Shown here in pieces: positions 43,177-53,455 of a stretch of DNA of 64,000 nucleotides; the stretch's first letter is position 1; every line of letters starts with the position of its first letter. A program made the translations under genes and the position numbers. The stretch is from an uncultured Bacteroidales bacterium (GTDB taxonomy: Bacteria; Bacteroidota; Bacteroidia; Bacteroidales; Bacteroidaceae). Under the pieces are notes generated by a model. The model ran no database searches. It saw only the letters and a program-made list of their open reading frames with translations, and had not been told where the DNA came from. Location of the stretch: contig CADBXL010000005.1 of assembly GCA_902798615.1 (NCBI GenBank), positions 34,821-98,820 on the forward strand, read 5' to 3'.

Positions 43177-46100
43177 ATGCACAACAGAATTGACTTTTTC
43201 TTTGACTCTGACGATGCCGTAGCCGTCCTTCCATTGATCGGTGGATTGGCATCTTCAGAGACCATATCCAAGATAGCTTCACTTGCTACTGCCGACTATG
43301 TGCTCCTTTCACAAAAGGAAACGCCCGTATCCATCGAGCCAGATGCCTTGCACAGACTCGTTTCTGCTGCCGATAATACAGGTGCAGCTATGGTGTATGC
43401 TGACCATTATACCATTACGGATGGAAAGACGGAGAAGCATCCGGCAATAGACTATTTCATCGGTTCTATACGCGATGATTTCGACTTCGGACAGTTACTT
43501 CTGATACGCACTTCCCTACTCCGTGAGTTTGTTGCTGCTGCCAAGACGGAATATAGGTTTGCGGCTCTCTATGCCCTCCGTCTCTTCCTGTCACGTAAGG
43601 GTGAGATATTCCACCTGAATGAGTTCCTGTATCGTGAAGAGGAACTTGACACCCGCAAGAGTGGTGAGAAGCAGTTTGACTATGTGAACCCACGCAATCG
43701 CGAGGTGCAGATAGAGATGGAACGTGCAGCAACAGAGCATTTGGAGGCTATTGGTGCAAAGGTTGATACCTCAAAGCGCATTATACCTGATTTTGACGAA
43801 CAGGAGTTTGATGTAGAGGCTTCGGTCATCATCCCGGTATTCAATCGCGCTAAGACCGTAGCAGATGCCGTGAAGAGTGCTTTGTCGCAGACAGCAAAGT
43901 TTAAGTATAATGTAATCGTTGTTGACAACCATTCAACCGATGGAACCACGGAGATTCTGAGAGAATTGTCTTCAAATCCGCAGCTTGTGCATATCATTCC
44001 TGAACGTACAGACCTCGGAATAGGCGGATGCTGGAACCTTGCCGTGAACGATTCGCGATGTGGACGATTTGCCGTACAGCTTGATTCTGACGATTTGTAT
44101 TCAAACCCTAATACCTTGCAAAAGGTTGTTGATGCCTTCTATCAGCAACAGGCGGCTATGGTTATAGGCGCATATCGTATGTGTGATTTCGACCTTAATA
44201 CCTTGCCTCCTGGCATTATTGACCATAAGGAATGGACCGATGAGAACGGACCTAACAATGCGTTGCGTATCAACGGATTAGGTGCGCCTCGTGCATTCTT
44301 TACTCCAATACTTCGCCACATAGGATTCCCTAACACGAGCTATGGTGAGGACTATGCCCTCGGACTTGCTTTTTCTCGCAAATATCGCATAGGTCGTATC
44401 TATGACGAGTTGTACCTTTGCCGTCGCTGGGGAGGAAACTCGGATGCTGCCCTTTCTATCGATAAAATCAACGCAAACAACCTCTATAAGGACAGATTGC
44501 GCACGATGGAGATTATAGCGCGTCAGGCCATGAATCAAGGCAAGGTGACGGATGCGGACAGCGCATTAAACCGTTTCTTTGAACGTCAGCTTATAGTATG
44601 GAGCGATGCAGAGAAACGCTATAACGACCTGAGAAACGTTAAGGTGAAGGCGTTAGGTGATGTGAAGGTGCAGTTTAACCCTGCGAGAATGGTTTCAACG
44701 GGCGCAAAGATTGACAAGGCTTCGCTTGAGAAACGCCCTTGCTTCCTTTGTCGTGAGAATCGTCCAAAGCAGCAGATGGTGCATACGATAAGGAACTCTC
44801 AGGGCGCACCTGTGCTTGAGCTTCTCGTAAATCCGTTCCCTATCCTTCCGCAGCATTTCACCCTTCCAAGTACGGAGCACGAGCCACAGGCAATAATGGC
44901 ACGTTATGGCGAGATACATCGTGTATTGACAAAATACCCGGAGTTGATGGTATTCTATAATGGTCCTAAGTGTGGAGCATCAGCTCCCGACCATCTTCAT
45001 CTTCAGGCAGGAACATCTGGCATAGTGCCTTTGCAGACGCAATGGAAGCGCATATCGCATAACATCACCACGCTTTTCTCTTTGTCAGAAACGGAGAGTA
45101 TAAGTCTCGTGAGCGACTATGTATGTCCGGTTTTCGTGATAAGAAGCCAGAGTGTGGATGGCGACAAGAAATTATTCAAGCGATTCTATAAGGCATTTGC
45201 TTATCTTTCTCAGAATCAAGATAGTGAAGAGCCGATGATGAATATACTTGCTTGGCGTGAGGACAAGGATTTCGTATCAGTCATCATTCCTCGTGCAAAG
45301 CATCGTCCTGATTGCTATACAGCAGAGGGAAATGCCCAATTCATCGTTTCTCCCGGGGCATTGGATATGGCTGGACTTATCATAACTCCACGACAGGAGG
45401 ACTTTGACCGTATGACACAGGATATTGCCTATGGCATTCTTCTGGAAGTCGGTGTAACGGCTGATTTCGCAAAGAGACTTGCCGATGAAATCGCATCTCC
45501 TGACAATAGCCAACACCTAACGCCCAACACCCAGCAGCCAGAGGTTAAGGTTGGCATTATAAGTGCTACGAAGATAGAGTTCACGCTCAATACCCCATAT
45601 ACAGCAAAGGGTAAGGAAATTACAGGTCCGCAGGTTGTGGAATTCTCAGAGGGCGGCATTCTGTGGAACGGTAATCAATATCAGCATCTTACCTTCCGCC
45701 CGAAGCCTAACGCTCAAGCACCTAATTTCTCTATTTCCGACGTAATCATCGGTGTGAACTTCCATTGGGAACGCAAGCAGACACAGACTTTCGTCGGTAC
45801 TCTGAGACTGGTTGTGGAAGAGGATAAGATATGCGCTATCAACGTGTTGCCTGTGGAGCGATACCTTGAAAGTGTTATTTCAAGTGAGATGTCGGCTACA
45901 TCAAGTTTGGAACTTCTCAAGGCACATGCCGTTATCTCACGTTCATGGCTCCTCGCTCAGATAGAAAAGCATAACAGGCTTCAGAAGTCAGCCAACTCTT
46001 TCTTCTCTTTTACTAAGAAGGATGATATGCTTATTCGCTGGTATGACCGCGAGGATCACACGATATTCGATGTTTGTGCCGATGATCATTGCCAACGCTA

Positions 46101-46797
46101 TCAGGGCATTACACACGCGGCAAATCCACACGTAATTGAGGCTGTAAAGGCTACTCGCGGACAGATTCTCACATACGGTGGCGAAATTTGCGATACACGT
46201 TTCTCAAAGTGTTGTGGAGGTATTACGGAAGAATATCAGTATTGTTGGGAAGACACGCCTCTGCCCTACCTCAAGTCGGTTAAGGATCCATATTGCAACA
46301 CACAGGATGCGCACATTATTTCTCAGGTGCTCAACGACTATGATCAAGAGACGCACGATTTCTACACATGGAGAGTGGAATACTCACAACGAGAAATCAG
46401 CGAACTCATCGAAGATAAGACAAAGATGGATTTCGGTGAAATCGTGAATTTGAAGGCTATTGAGCGTGGTCCAAGCGGAAGAATATCCTTGTTGAAGATT
46501 ATAGGTACGGAGCGTACGTTTACCATTGGTAAGGAACTTGAAATCCGTAAGACCCTGTCAAAGTCACATCTGTATAGCTCGGCATTTACCCTAATGCGCC
46601 TTGATGTAGAGGGCAATCAGATTCCGGATACCGATAGTACCACCATTCCATCGCGCTTCATCCTTGACGGAAGAGGCTGGGGACACGGTGTTGGTCTCTG
46701 CCAGATTGGTGCTGCCGTTATGGGCGAGCAAGGCTTTATGTATAATGACATACTCTTGCACTACTATCAGAATGCTGAGATAAAGAAAGCATACTAA
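43177..46797 (+). CDS. Fusion: glycosyltransferase-like domains, DUF4922 (HIT-like) and SpoIID/LytB domain
   Basis: A 1206-residue protein of four parts. Residues 1-200 look like a divergent glycosyltransferase domain ([11 protein letters not shown]). Residues 210-460 are a GT2 domain ([32 protein letters not shown] at about 302). Residues 515-780 are a DUF4922 domain related to Ap4A/GDP-sugar phosphorylases, with CFLC at about 520 and the HLHLQ triad at about 604. Residues 790-1206 are a SpoIID/LytB lytic-transglycosylase domain ([25 protein letters not shown]). No signal peptide, so the SpoIID part would be cytosolic. I chose ATG 43177; the longer frame from 43084 starts inside the leader hairpin. 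The gene is followed by an AmpG-like permease. Confidence 0.85.
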   Translation: MHNRIDFFFDSDDAVAVLPLIGGLASSETISKIASLATADYVLLSQKETPVSIEPDALHRLVSAADNTGAAMVYADHYTITDGKTEKHPAIDYFIGSIRDDFDFGQLLLIRTSLLREFVAAAKTEYRFAALYALRLFLSRKGEIFHLNEFLYREEELDTRKSGEKQFDYVNPRNREVQIEMERAATEHLEAIGAKVDTSKRIIPDFDEQEFDVEASVIIPVFNRAKTVADAVKSALSQTAKFKYNVIVVDNHSTDGTTEILRELSSNPQLVHIIPERTDLGIGGCWNLAVNDSRCGRFAVQLDSDDLYSNPNTLQKVVDAFYQQQAAMVIGAYRMCDFDLNTLPPGIIDHKEWTDENGPNNALRINGLGAPRAFFTPILRHIGFPNTSYGEDYALGLAFSRKYRIGRIYDELYLCRRWGGNSDAALSIDKINANNLYKDRLRTMEIIARQAMNQGKVTDADSALNRFFERQLIVWSDAEKRYNDLRNVKVKALGDVKVQFNPARMVSTGAKIDKASLEKRPCFLCRENRPKQQMVHTIRNSQGAPVLELLVNPFPILPQHFTLPSTEHEPQAIMARYGEIHRVLTKYPELMVFYNGPKCGASAPDHLHLQAGTSGIVPLQTQWKRISHNITTLFSLSETESISLVSDYVCPVFVIRSQSVDGDKKLFKRFYKAFAYLSQNQDSEEPMMNILAWREDKDFVSVIIPRAKHRPDCYTAEGNAQFIVSPGALDMAGLIITPRQEDFDRMTQDIAYGILLEVGVTADFAKRLADEIASPDNSQHLTPNTQQPEVKVGIISATKIEFTLNTPYTAKGKEITGPQVVEFSEGGILWNGNQYQHLTFRPKPNAQAPNFSISDVIIGVNFHWERKQTQTFVGTLRLVVEEDKICAINVLPVERYLESVISSEMSATSSLELLKAHAVISRSWLLAQIEKHNRLQKSANSFFSFTKKDDMLIRWYDREDHTIFDVCADDHCQRYQGITHAANPHVIEAVKATRGQILTYGGEICDTRFSKCCGGITEEYQYCWEDTPLPYLKSVKDPYCNTQDAHIISQVLNDYDQETHDFYTWRVEYSQREISELIEDKTKMDFGEIVNLKAIERGPSGRISLLKIIGTERTFTIGKELEIRKTLSKSHLYSSAFTLMRLDVEGNQIPDTDSTTIPSRFILDGRGWGHGVGLCQIGAAVMGEQGFMYNDILLHYYQNAEIKKAY

Positions 46798-46833
46798 ATG
46801 AATATTTCTAATTTTTAATTCCTCTTTAGCAAT

Positions 46834-48123
46834 ATGAAATCTCCTTGGTCATGGATTCCTTCCCTCTATTTTGCAGAGGGATTGCCATATGTAGCGGTAA
46901 TGACAATATCGCTCATTCTCTATAAGCAACTCGGTCTTTCAAATGCCGATATAACTTTCTATACCTCATGGCTTTATCTCCCATGGGTTATAAAACCGCT
47001 TTGGAGTCCATTTATAGATATCATAAAGACAAAACGTTGGTGGATAACCACCATGCAACTGCTGATAGGTGCGGCTTTTGGAGGTATAGCTTTCACCATT
47101 CCATCCGACTTCTGGTTACAAGGCACGTTGTGCTTCTTCTGGCTTATGGCATTCGCAAGTGCCACACACGACATTGCTGCTGACGGTTTTTATATGCTCG
47201 GACTTGATCAGCACGATCAGGCTTGGTTCGTGGGCATCAGAAGCACTTTCTATCGCTTTGCTACAATCTTCGGACAGGGTGTGCTGGTGATGATAGCCGG
47301 CAATCTTCAAGTAGTTTTCCGCAATTCCATCGCATTCTCATGGAGCCTTATGTTCTATGGAGTGGCAGGACTATTCATCGCCCTCTGGTTGTGGCATTCA
47401 TACGTATTGCCGCATCCTTCTGAAGATGAGGAGAATACTCATGTAGAAGGTGAGGTTAAAACGGTATCTTCAAACAGCATTTTACGCGACCTGCTTTTAA
47501 CAATCAAGACATTCTTCAAGAAGGAGCAGGTTGTTGCGGGCATACTCTTCATGCTATTCTATCGTATGCCGGAGGGACTATTGGCAAAAGTTTCATCGCT
47601 ATTCCTTATTGACAATGTGCATAATGGAGGTCTTGGTCTGTCACCACAGGAATATGGTCTTGTACAAGGTACCGTAGGCGTTATAGGTCTTACATTAGGT
47701 GGTATACTCGGTGGAATGCTTGCTGGCAAGGACGGACTCAGGAAATGGCTGTGGCCAATGGTATGTGCCATTACGTTGCCCGACCTTGTGTATGTATACC
47801 TTGCCTTCGACCTTCCTGCAAACTTCATTATTGTAAACATCTGTGTATTTGTTGAACAGTTTGGCTATGGCTTCGGCTTTACCGCATATATGCTGTATCT
47901 CATTTATTATAGTCGTGGCAACTACAAGACATCGCATTATGCTCTCTGTACGGCTTTCATGGCTTTGTCTATGATGATTCCAGGCCTCTTTGCAGGTGCA
48001 TTGCAGGAAGCTGTAGGCTATCAAATGTTCTTCCTTATAGTCATAGCATTCTGTAGCGTCACATTTGTCGTTACTTCCCTTCTGAAGATAGATCCGTCAT
48101 TCGGCAAGAAGGAACAAGCATAG
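46834..48123 (+). CDS. AmpG-like MFS permease
   Basis: Major-facilitator transporter resembling AmpG, which imports anhydro-muropeptides for cell-wall recycling. The 429-residue protein has twelve membrane helices. It has the AmpG-like start WSWIPSLYFAEGLPYVAV, FYTSWLYLPWVIKPLWSPFID in the first loop, and ATHDIAADGFYM in helix 4. It follows the SpoIID-containing fusion gene by 36 bases, so both probably serve peptidoglycan turnover. The exact substrate is unproven. Confidence 0.85.
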   Translation: MKSPWSWIPSLYFAEGLPYVAVMTISLILYKQLGLSNADITFYTSWLYLPWVIKPLWSPFIDIIKTKRWWITTMQLLIGAAFGGIAFTIPSDFWLQGTLCFFWLMAFASATHDIAADGFYMLGLDQHDQAWFVGIRSTFYRFATIFGQGVLVMIAGNLQVVFRNSIAFSWSLMFYGVAGLFIALWLWHSYVLPHPSEDEENTHVEGEVKTVSSNSILRDLLLTIKTFFKKEQVVAGILFMLFYRMPEGLLAKVSSLFLIDNVHNGGLGLSPQEYGLVQGTVGVIGLTLGGILGGMLAGKDGLRKWLWPMVCAITLPDLVYVYLAFDLPANFIIVNICVFVEQFGYGFGFTAYMLYLIYYSRGNYKTSHYALCTAFMALSMMIPGLFAGALQEAVGYQMFFLIVIAFCSVTFVVTSLLKIDPSFGKKEQA

Positions 48124-48134
48124 TATTCGTGTAT

Positions 48135-49424
48135 ATGATTAATCCAACAACCATTTGCGCTATAGCCACAGCACAGGGTGGTGCTATCGGTATTATCCGT
48201 GTTTCTGGTCCTGATTCCATATCTATCGTAGATTCCATTTTTCGTGGTCGTCGCTCCCTAATTTATGCCCCAGGATATTCTATTCATTACGGCTCAATAG
48301 TAAACTCGGATGTAATTGTTGATCAGGTACTTCTCTCCCTCTTTCGCGCCCCTCATTCCTATACAGGCGAGGATAGCGTAGAGATTAGTACCCATGGCTC
48401 TCCGTATATTCTCCAGACAATTTGCTCGCTCCTTATTCAGCAAGGCTGTCAACCGGCAGCACCAGGAGAATACACTCAGCGTGCGTTTCTAAACGGTAAA
48501 CTTGATCTCACGCAGGCAGAAGCTGTGGCAGACCTTATCGCCTCTCAGAATACCTCTCAGCATCGTGTGGCTATGCAACAGATGCGTGGTGGCATTTCAC
48601 AAAAGCTCTCTGACCTTCGTGCCCAATTGCTGAAACTCACCTCCCTTCTCGAACTTGAACTCGATTTCTCCGAAGAAGATGTGGAGTTTGCATCGCGTGA
48701 GGCTCTCATCAATATAGCACGAGAGGTACGCGATGAAATCACGCGTTTGTCATCATCCTTCTCGGCAGGAAACGCGATAAAGAACGGAATTCCTGTTGCG
48801 ATAATAGGTGCACCTAACGTCGGGAAATCCACCCTTCTTAATGCTCTTCTACATGAGGACAAGGCCATAGTTTCTTCCATTCAAGGCACCACACGAGATA
48901 CTATCGAGGATTGTATCAATATTTCCGGCTCTCTCTTCCGTTTCATAGATACCGCAGGACTTCGCCATACCGACGACGTTATTGAACAGATGGGTATTGA
49001 ACGCTCTCGCAAGGCTGCTGAACGTGCTCAGATTATAATCCTGATGCGTGATAATGATACCGACTATCCTCCCCTCGATATTCGTGAAGACCAGACTGTT
49101 ATCAAGGTATACAACAAATCAGAACAGTTTCAGGCACTTACAGGAAAAGGCATGGATTGGCTGGAACAGCAACTCCTCAACAGTGTTCCTACCGCCAACA
49201 ATGATGACGTCCTCATCACCAACATACGTCATAAGCAAGCCCTTGACATCTCGCTTCTCGACATTCAACGCACCCTTGGCGCCCTTGAGCAGAATCTCCC
49301 TGGCGATCTAATTGCCGAAGACCTCCGTCAATGTCTTCATCATCTCTCACAAATCACCGGTGGGGCGATTGACACGGAAGAGGTTCTCGGAAATATATTT
49401 AGTCATTTCTGCGTGGGCAAGTAA
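48135..49424 (+). CDS. mnmE: tRNA uridine-5-carboxymethylaminomethyl modification GTPase
   Basis: With MnmG it modifies U34 of several tRNAs. The 429-residue protein has the N-terminal formyl-THF-binding domain (TICAIATAQGGAIGIIRVSG), a helical domain, and an inserted G domain with GAPNVGKST (about 225-233) and DTAGLR (about 271-276). It has the C-terminal FCVGK carrying the catalytic cysteine. I start at ATG 48135; an upstream GTG at 48129 is possible. The gene follows the permease by 11 bases and marks the last core gene before the mobile element. The C-terminus is intact, so insertion did not cut it. Confidence 0.96.
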   Translation: MINPTTICAIATAQGGAIGIIRVSGPDSISIVDSIFRGRRSLIYAPGYSIHYGSIVNSDVIVDQVLLSLFRAPHSYTGEDSVEISTHGSPYILQTICSLLIQQGCQPAAPGEYTQRAFLNGKLDLTQAEAVADLIASQNTSQHRVAMQQMRGGISQKLSDLRAQLLKLTSLLELELDFSEEDVEFASREALINIAREVRDEITRLSSSFSAGNAIKNGIPVAIIGAPNVGKSTLLNALLHEDKAIVSSIQGTTRDTIEDCINISGSLFRFIDTAGLRHTDDVIEQMGIERSRKAAERAQIIILMRDNDTDYPPLDIREDQTVIKVYNKSEQFQALTGKGMDWLEQQLLNSVPTANNDDVLITNIRHKQALDISLLDIQRTLGALEQNLPGDLIAEDLRQCLHHLSQITGGAIDTEEVLGNIFSHFCVGK

Positions 49425-49466
49425 ACAAATATTAATAACTACGAACATTTAGGAATAACTATTAAT

Positions 49467-49497
49467 AAGTACCTCATTTTGAGGTACTTTTATTTTT
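49467..49497 (+). terminator. mnmE terminator
   Basis: AAGTACCTCA (49467-49476) and TGAGGTACTT (49480-49489) pair perfectly over a three-base loop and are followed by a T-rich tail. Confidence 0.85.
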
Positions 49498-49517
49498 TAA
49501 CAGTTCGTAGTAGTTTT

Positions 49518-49548
49518 TTGTTATTCCTAATAATTCTTACTATTTTTG
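49518..49548 (+). promoter_or_regulatory. Promoter of the multi-HTH gene
   Basis: TTG at 49518-49520, 20 bases, TATTTTTG at 49541-49548. The expected start of transcription, near 49555, lies just before the 10-bp repeats. Confidence 0.55.
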
Positions 49549-49568
49549 TACCATTGAGGATACAAGCG

Positions 49569-49605
49569 TGAGACGCCATGAGACGTGATGAGACGGTATG
49601 ATACA
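49569..49605. repeat. Four 10-bp-phased direct repeats (operator candidate)
   Basis: TGAGACG occurs at 49569, 49579 and 49589, with a degenerate TGATACA at 49599. The spacing is exactly one helical turn. The array lies between the promoter and the start codon of the multi-HTH gene, a position suited to repression of its own transcription. Confidence 0.6.
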
Positions 49606-49643
49606 CTTTGGGAGAAATAAAAGGCACCAATCCTTGTAACGAT

Positions 49644-51302
49644 ATGGAAATACAGAAACGTTGTCAGTACTGCGGAGGTTCCTTTATTGCGCACAAGATG
49701 AACACAATCTATTGCTCGCCTTCGTGCAATAATAAAGACTACAAACGTAAGATAAGAGAAAAAAAAATTGCTGAATATAAATCTCAGCATCCATTACTTC
49801 CTTTAAAAGCCGAGAATGTTAATTCTCAGGTTAAGGAATTCCTTACCCCTACTGAAGGTGCAAAACTTCTTGGTATGAGTAGGGCGACATTCTATCGGAA
49901 TATGTGTGATGGTAATATAAAAGTTGTCCAGATGCGAGGTAAAACGATAGTCAGAAGAAAAGATATTGAACGTATGTTCGATAATCCACCAGAATACAAG
50001 TCTCGTTCGGTTGATCAAAACATGAAGAAAAAAAGAGAATACTATACAATGAGGCAGATAGAAGAAAAGTTCAGATGTTCAAAGAAAGCAGTACGAACCA
50101 GAATAGAGAAATATAACATCCCGAAGATATATCAAGGCAGGAACACCTACTTTGACAAAGCTTTGGTAGATCTGCATTTTGCAGAGCTCATAGCAGAGTT
50201 CGACAGAAGAGACTACTATACTATAGAGCAATTGGAGGAGAAATACCAGATGAGCCACCAGGCGGTTCTCTCTTTTGTACTGAGAAACAAGATACCTCGA
50301 ATAACTCAGGGAAGAAGTGTTTTCTATTCCAAGGTTCATGTAGATATGTTCAAGGGCGAGCGAGAAAAGATAGACCCGAACTACTATACTTACCATGAAA
50401 TCATGGAAAAGTACAGTTTCAGTAAGGATCAGGTTGCCTACTATATCCATAACTACGACATTCCCAATCATAAGCATGGACGATATACTTTGGTTGAAAG
50501 GAAGGCATTTGACCGCATAATAAAAGATAGAATGAAAACTAATTCACTAGCCAAGGAAAAAGAACGCAGAGAATTACAGCCACGTACATCTGTAGTTCCT
50601 GAAGGCTATTTGTCTGTAGCTCAAATTGCCGAGAAGTACGGGGTATCGTCAAAGCATGTAACGACGAAAACCAGAGAGGGTAATGTTCCTAAGCTTGTAA
50701 TAAAGCATTTCAACTACTATAATGAGGAAGCCATAGAAGCCTTGTTCAATAGAGATCCAGAGAAATTTGATGTTCCTGAAGACTACATTACCGCAGAACA
50801 AGTAGCCAAAAGGTTCAAAGTAACCGTACACTATGTTCATAACAGAACACGAACTGCCAATATTCCAAAGATAATAGTCAAGCATATTAATTTCTACGAG
50901 CTAAAGGCAATAGAGGCATTGTTCGGCAAGAACGAGGCAAGTCCTGAACTCCAGGCTGATGAAAAAGCGGAATGGGTTACAGGCGAGCAGGTAGATATTA
51001 TGCTAAACTCAACGGTGGTGGCAAGACGATCTTTCGTTTCACGCCACAGGATTCCAAGCAAGAAGGAGCATGGTGTTGCCTACTACCTTCGTTCTGCTAT
51101 AGAGGAGGCAATGAACCCATTATCCAAATATGGTGACAAATACTTTAGTGTAGAACAGATTATGGAGAAGTTTACTCTTCCACGTGACAAGGTATATGGT
51201 ATAATGAGATACAGCGATGTAAGGCGAGAGCATGTAGGCAGCTATACTCTTTTCCTTAAAGAGGATGTCATCCGAATCATGTACGAGAGGATGAGCAAGT
51301 GA
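49644..51302 (+). CDS. ICE regulator with zinc finger and eight tandem excisionase-like HTH repeats
   Basis: A 552-residue protein. Residues 5-30 carry a CxxC...CxxxC finger (CQYCGGS, YCSPSC). Then come eight copies of a MerR/Xis-type helix-turn-helix unit, starting near residues 66, 132, 190, 246, 321, 380, 443 and 499. Each begins Y-x-[TS]-x-x-[QE]-[IVL] and ends with a basic wing and a [IV]xxx[FIM] helix, for example YYTMRQIEEKF, YLSVAQIAEKY and YFSVEQIMEKF. I take ATG 49644 as the start because the upstream TTG at 49608 adds 12 unstructured residues. It is next to the integrase gene, suggesting a role in integration/excision or transfer control. No exact match recalled. Confidence 0.8.
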   Translation: MEIQKRCQYCGGSFIAHKMNTIYCSPSCNNKDYKRKIREKKIAEYKSQHPLLPLKAENVNSQVKEFLTPTEGAKLLGMSRATFYRNMCDGNIKVVQMRGKTIVRRKDIERMFDNPPEYKSRSVDQNMKKKREYYTMRQIEEKFRCSKKAVRTRIEKYNIPKIYQGRNTYFDKALVDLHFAELIAEFDRRDYYTIEQLEEKYQMSHQAVLSFVLRNKIPRITQGRSVFYSKVHVDMFKGEREKIDPNYYTYHEIMEKYSFSKDQVAYYIHNYDIPNHKHGRYTLVERKAFDRIIKDRMKTNSLAKEKERRELQPRTSVVPEGYLSVAQIAEKYGVSSKHVTTKTREGNVPKLVIKHFNYYNEEAIEALFNRDPEKFDVPEDYITAEQVAKRFKVTVHYVHNRTRTANIPKIIVKHINFYELKAIEALFGKNEASPELQADEKAEWVTGEQVDIMLNSTVVARRSFVSRHRIPSKKEHGVAYYLRSAIEEAMNPLSKYGDKYFSVEQIMEKFTLPRDKVYGIMRYSDVRREHVGSYTLFLKEDVIRIMYERMSK

Positions 51303-51409
51303 TATTCCTAATTATTCATACTTATTTTGAATTATATTACGCTTACTGAGGTCTGCATCAAATCATAAGCGTATTTTGCACGTTGAAAAAATTTAAAACA
51401 ATAATAATT

Positions 51410-52621
51410 ATGCAACAATGTAAGACTGTAACGCTACGTACACGAAAGTGCAAGAATGGAATGTTGTCATACTATCTGGACTATTATCCGGCCTTCCGTG
51501 ATATGGAAACCATGAAGAGTATACGTCATGAATCCTTGGGTATCTACATTTACGAAAAACCGATTAACAATATCCAGCGTCGTATGAACAAAGCCATGGC
51601 AGAGAAAGCTGAGACGATACGTTGCATGAGATACGAGTCCATCATCAACGAACGATTTGGCTTGTATGACAAAGCACATAAAAAAGAAAGTTTTCTTGCT
51701 TATTACAAGAAACTCTGTACAAAACATAATTTCAAGTGGGATTATGTCTATCTGCATTTCTATGACTATGTAGGTGGAAAATGTACCTTTGAAGAGGTGG
51801 ATGTTCAACTCTGTCAAGGCTTTAGCGAGTATCTACAGGAAAAAGCTTTAAACAAAAGGACAGGAGCCAAGTTGTCTCAGAATTCTATTGCCGGCTATTG
51901 GTCAACATTCAGGGGAATGCTGAATATAGCTTATCGAGATAAGCAGATTTCCATTAACGTCAATGATTTTCTTGATAAGATCAAGACCGTGGAATCTCCG
52001 AAGGAAGTCCTTAATCTTCATGAAGTATACCGTCTCTATTGTACAGAATGTGAGATAGATGTTTTGAAAAGAGCAGCTCTCTTTTCCTGTCTGACAGGTC
52101 TTCGTTTCAGTGACGTACAGGCTTTGCAGTGGAAAAACGTATGTGAATATGCTGACGGAGGAAAGTATCTTGATTTTATTTCAGTGAAGACAAAAGTTCA
52201 AAATATTGTACCTATTAACAAGGATGTTGTAAAACTCATGGGAAGACCAGGAAAAGGGAATGTTTTCATTGGTTTGAAGTACTTCATGACACAGAAGCCT
52301 ATGAGGAATTGGCTGGAAAAAGCCAAGATTAACAAGCACATCACCTTTCACTGTTTTCGTCATACTTATGCTAGTCTTCAGTTAGAACTTGGTACTGACA
52401 TATATACCGTTCAGAAGATTCTTGCACATGCCAACGTTTCAACAACTGAGATTTATGCTCGTCATGCTGAGCCAAAAAAACGTGAAGCTGCAACTAAGCT
52501 TAGCTTAAAGACGTTAAAAAGTGTTACAAGGAACGAGGAAAACAAGTGCAGGAAAGGAACATACGACTCATGTAAAGATGAAAACAACAGCCAAACAAAT
52601 GAAAAGAAGAATGACAAATGA
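51410..52621 (+). CDS. CTnDOT-type tyrosine recombinase (ICE integrase)
   Basis: Integrates and excises the element. The 403-residue protein has an N-terminal arm-binding domain (MQQCKTVTLRTRKCKNG), a SAM-like core-binding domain (about 105-190) and the catalytic domain. The catalytic residues are R in LTGLRFSD (about 229), HCFRH (H-x-x-R, about 312-316), the histidine position in ILAHANVS (AH instead of the usual GH) and the nucleophile Tyr in EIYARH (about 349). ATG 51410 is preferred to an upstream TTG at 51383. The C-terminal 40 residues are Lys/Asn-rich. Confidence 0.92.
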   Translation: MQQCKTVTLRTRKCKNGMLSYYLDYYPAFRDMETMKSIRHESLGIYIYEKPINNIQRRMNKAMAEKAETIRCMRYESIINERFGLYDKAHKKESFLAYYKKLCTKHNFKWDYVYLHFYDYVGGKCTFEEVDVQLCQGFSEYLQEKALNKRTGAKLSQNSIAGYWSTFRGMLNIAYRDKQISINVNDFLDKIKTVESPKEVLNLHEVYRLYCTECEIDVLKRAALFSCLTGLRFSDVQALQWKNVCEYADGGKYLDFISVKTKVQNIVPINKDVVKLMGRPGKGNVFIGLKYFMTQKPMRNWLEKAKINKHITFHCFRHTYASLQLELGTDIYTVQKILAHANVSTTEIYARHAEPKKREAATKLSLKTLKSVTRNEENKCRKGTYDSCKDENNSQTNEKKNDK

Positions 52622-52721
52622 AACAAAAATTATTGTGTAAATAGTTGATTGTTAAAGCTTTAATTTTGTTAAGATATTTTCTTTTGTTCATAGTTCTTCA
52701 AAGTATTTCGGAAATTATCCC

Positions 52722-52729
52722 TAACTTTG
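52722..52729 (+). promoter_or_regulatory. -7 box of the membrane protein gene
   Basis: TAACTTTG followed by CAG. The upstream in-frame TTG at 52727 overlaps this box, so translation must start downstream at 52763. No clear -33 TTG. Confidence 0.5.
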
Positions 52730-52762
52730 CAGTCTCAAACAGAGAATAAAACAAAAGTAAGT

Positions 52763-53440
52763 ATGACATCAAAATTCAGGGATAATTCATTTTTAATAGC
52801 AATCAGCAGTCTTATGACTCTTATGTTTGTAGCAATCTCTGCTACATTATTTTTCGCATTTTATTCATCGGATGTGGTTATTGTTGCTCGGATGATGATT
52901 CTTGATGTACTATTATTGATAACCCTTTTTGGTATATATCACTACAACAGCCAAAATATATCAGGATCTGTAATGGAAGAAGAAAACATTCCTGCCATCA
53001 CTTCCTTATCCTATCATGAGATTCGTAAAAGATATAGGGAAAAGACAGATGAACTAAATGAAAAACGTTTGAATGTAGTATCTGATTATGTTCAGCTAGT
53101 AATGAGTCCATATCTCAAAGAATCTGATGTAAACATGCTTATTAATAATATAAATCTATGGTTGGAAAGTGAGGATAACATACTTATTCCTGTGACAACT
53201 GATGGAAGGCTTACGACTCTCGACCTTCGTCATTTAGCATGGAACATAGGTGAAAGATTCAATTGGAAAGGCATAAAGAGAGCTCTTTTCATCAAGCTCG
53301 TCTTTCCTATTGAAATGCGTGAACTGGAAGTTGAGACCATAAGACGCAACCTTAGACAGAATGGAAATTGTATCATAGAATTGGATATACCTGAGAAGGG
53401 ATTCTTTGAATTTAGCATATCATCCCGTCCCACGCAGTAA
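52763..53440 (+). CDS. ICE hypothetical membrane protein
   Basis: A 225-residue protein with two adjacent transmembrane helices (about 10-32 and 40-60) and a cytosolic C-terminal domain of about 155 residues. This contains an acidic/basic helix (ITSLSYHEIRKRYREKTDELNEK, seen in pieces) and then alternating strands (VTTDGRLTTLDLRHLAWNIG). I do not recognise the family. The start at ATG 52763 is set by the promoter overlap described above. It follows the integrase and may be an ICE accessory protein. Confidence 0.7.
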   Translation: MTSKFRDNSFLIAISSLMTLMFVAISATLFFAFYSSDVVIVARMMILDVLLLITLFGIYHYNSQNISGSVMEEENIPAITSLSYHEIRKRYREKTDELNEKRLNVVSDYVQLVMSPYLKESDVNMLINNINLWLESEDNILIPVTTDGRLTTLDLRHLAWNIGERFNWKGIKRALFIKLVFPIEMRELEVETIRRNLRQNGNCIIELDIPEKGFFEFSISSRPTQ

Positions 53441-53455
53441 TTCGCTTGTCTTAAT

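Noticed and set aside
49425-49643. tRNA gene as the ICE target site
   Set aside because: No cloverleaf or CCA-type end is seen; the element sits behind mnmE without an evident tRNA.
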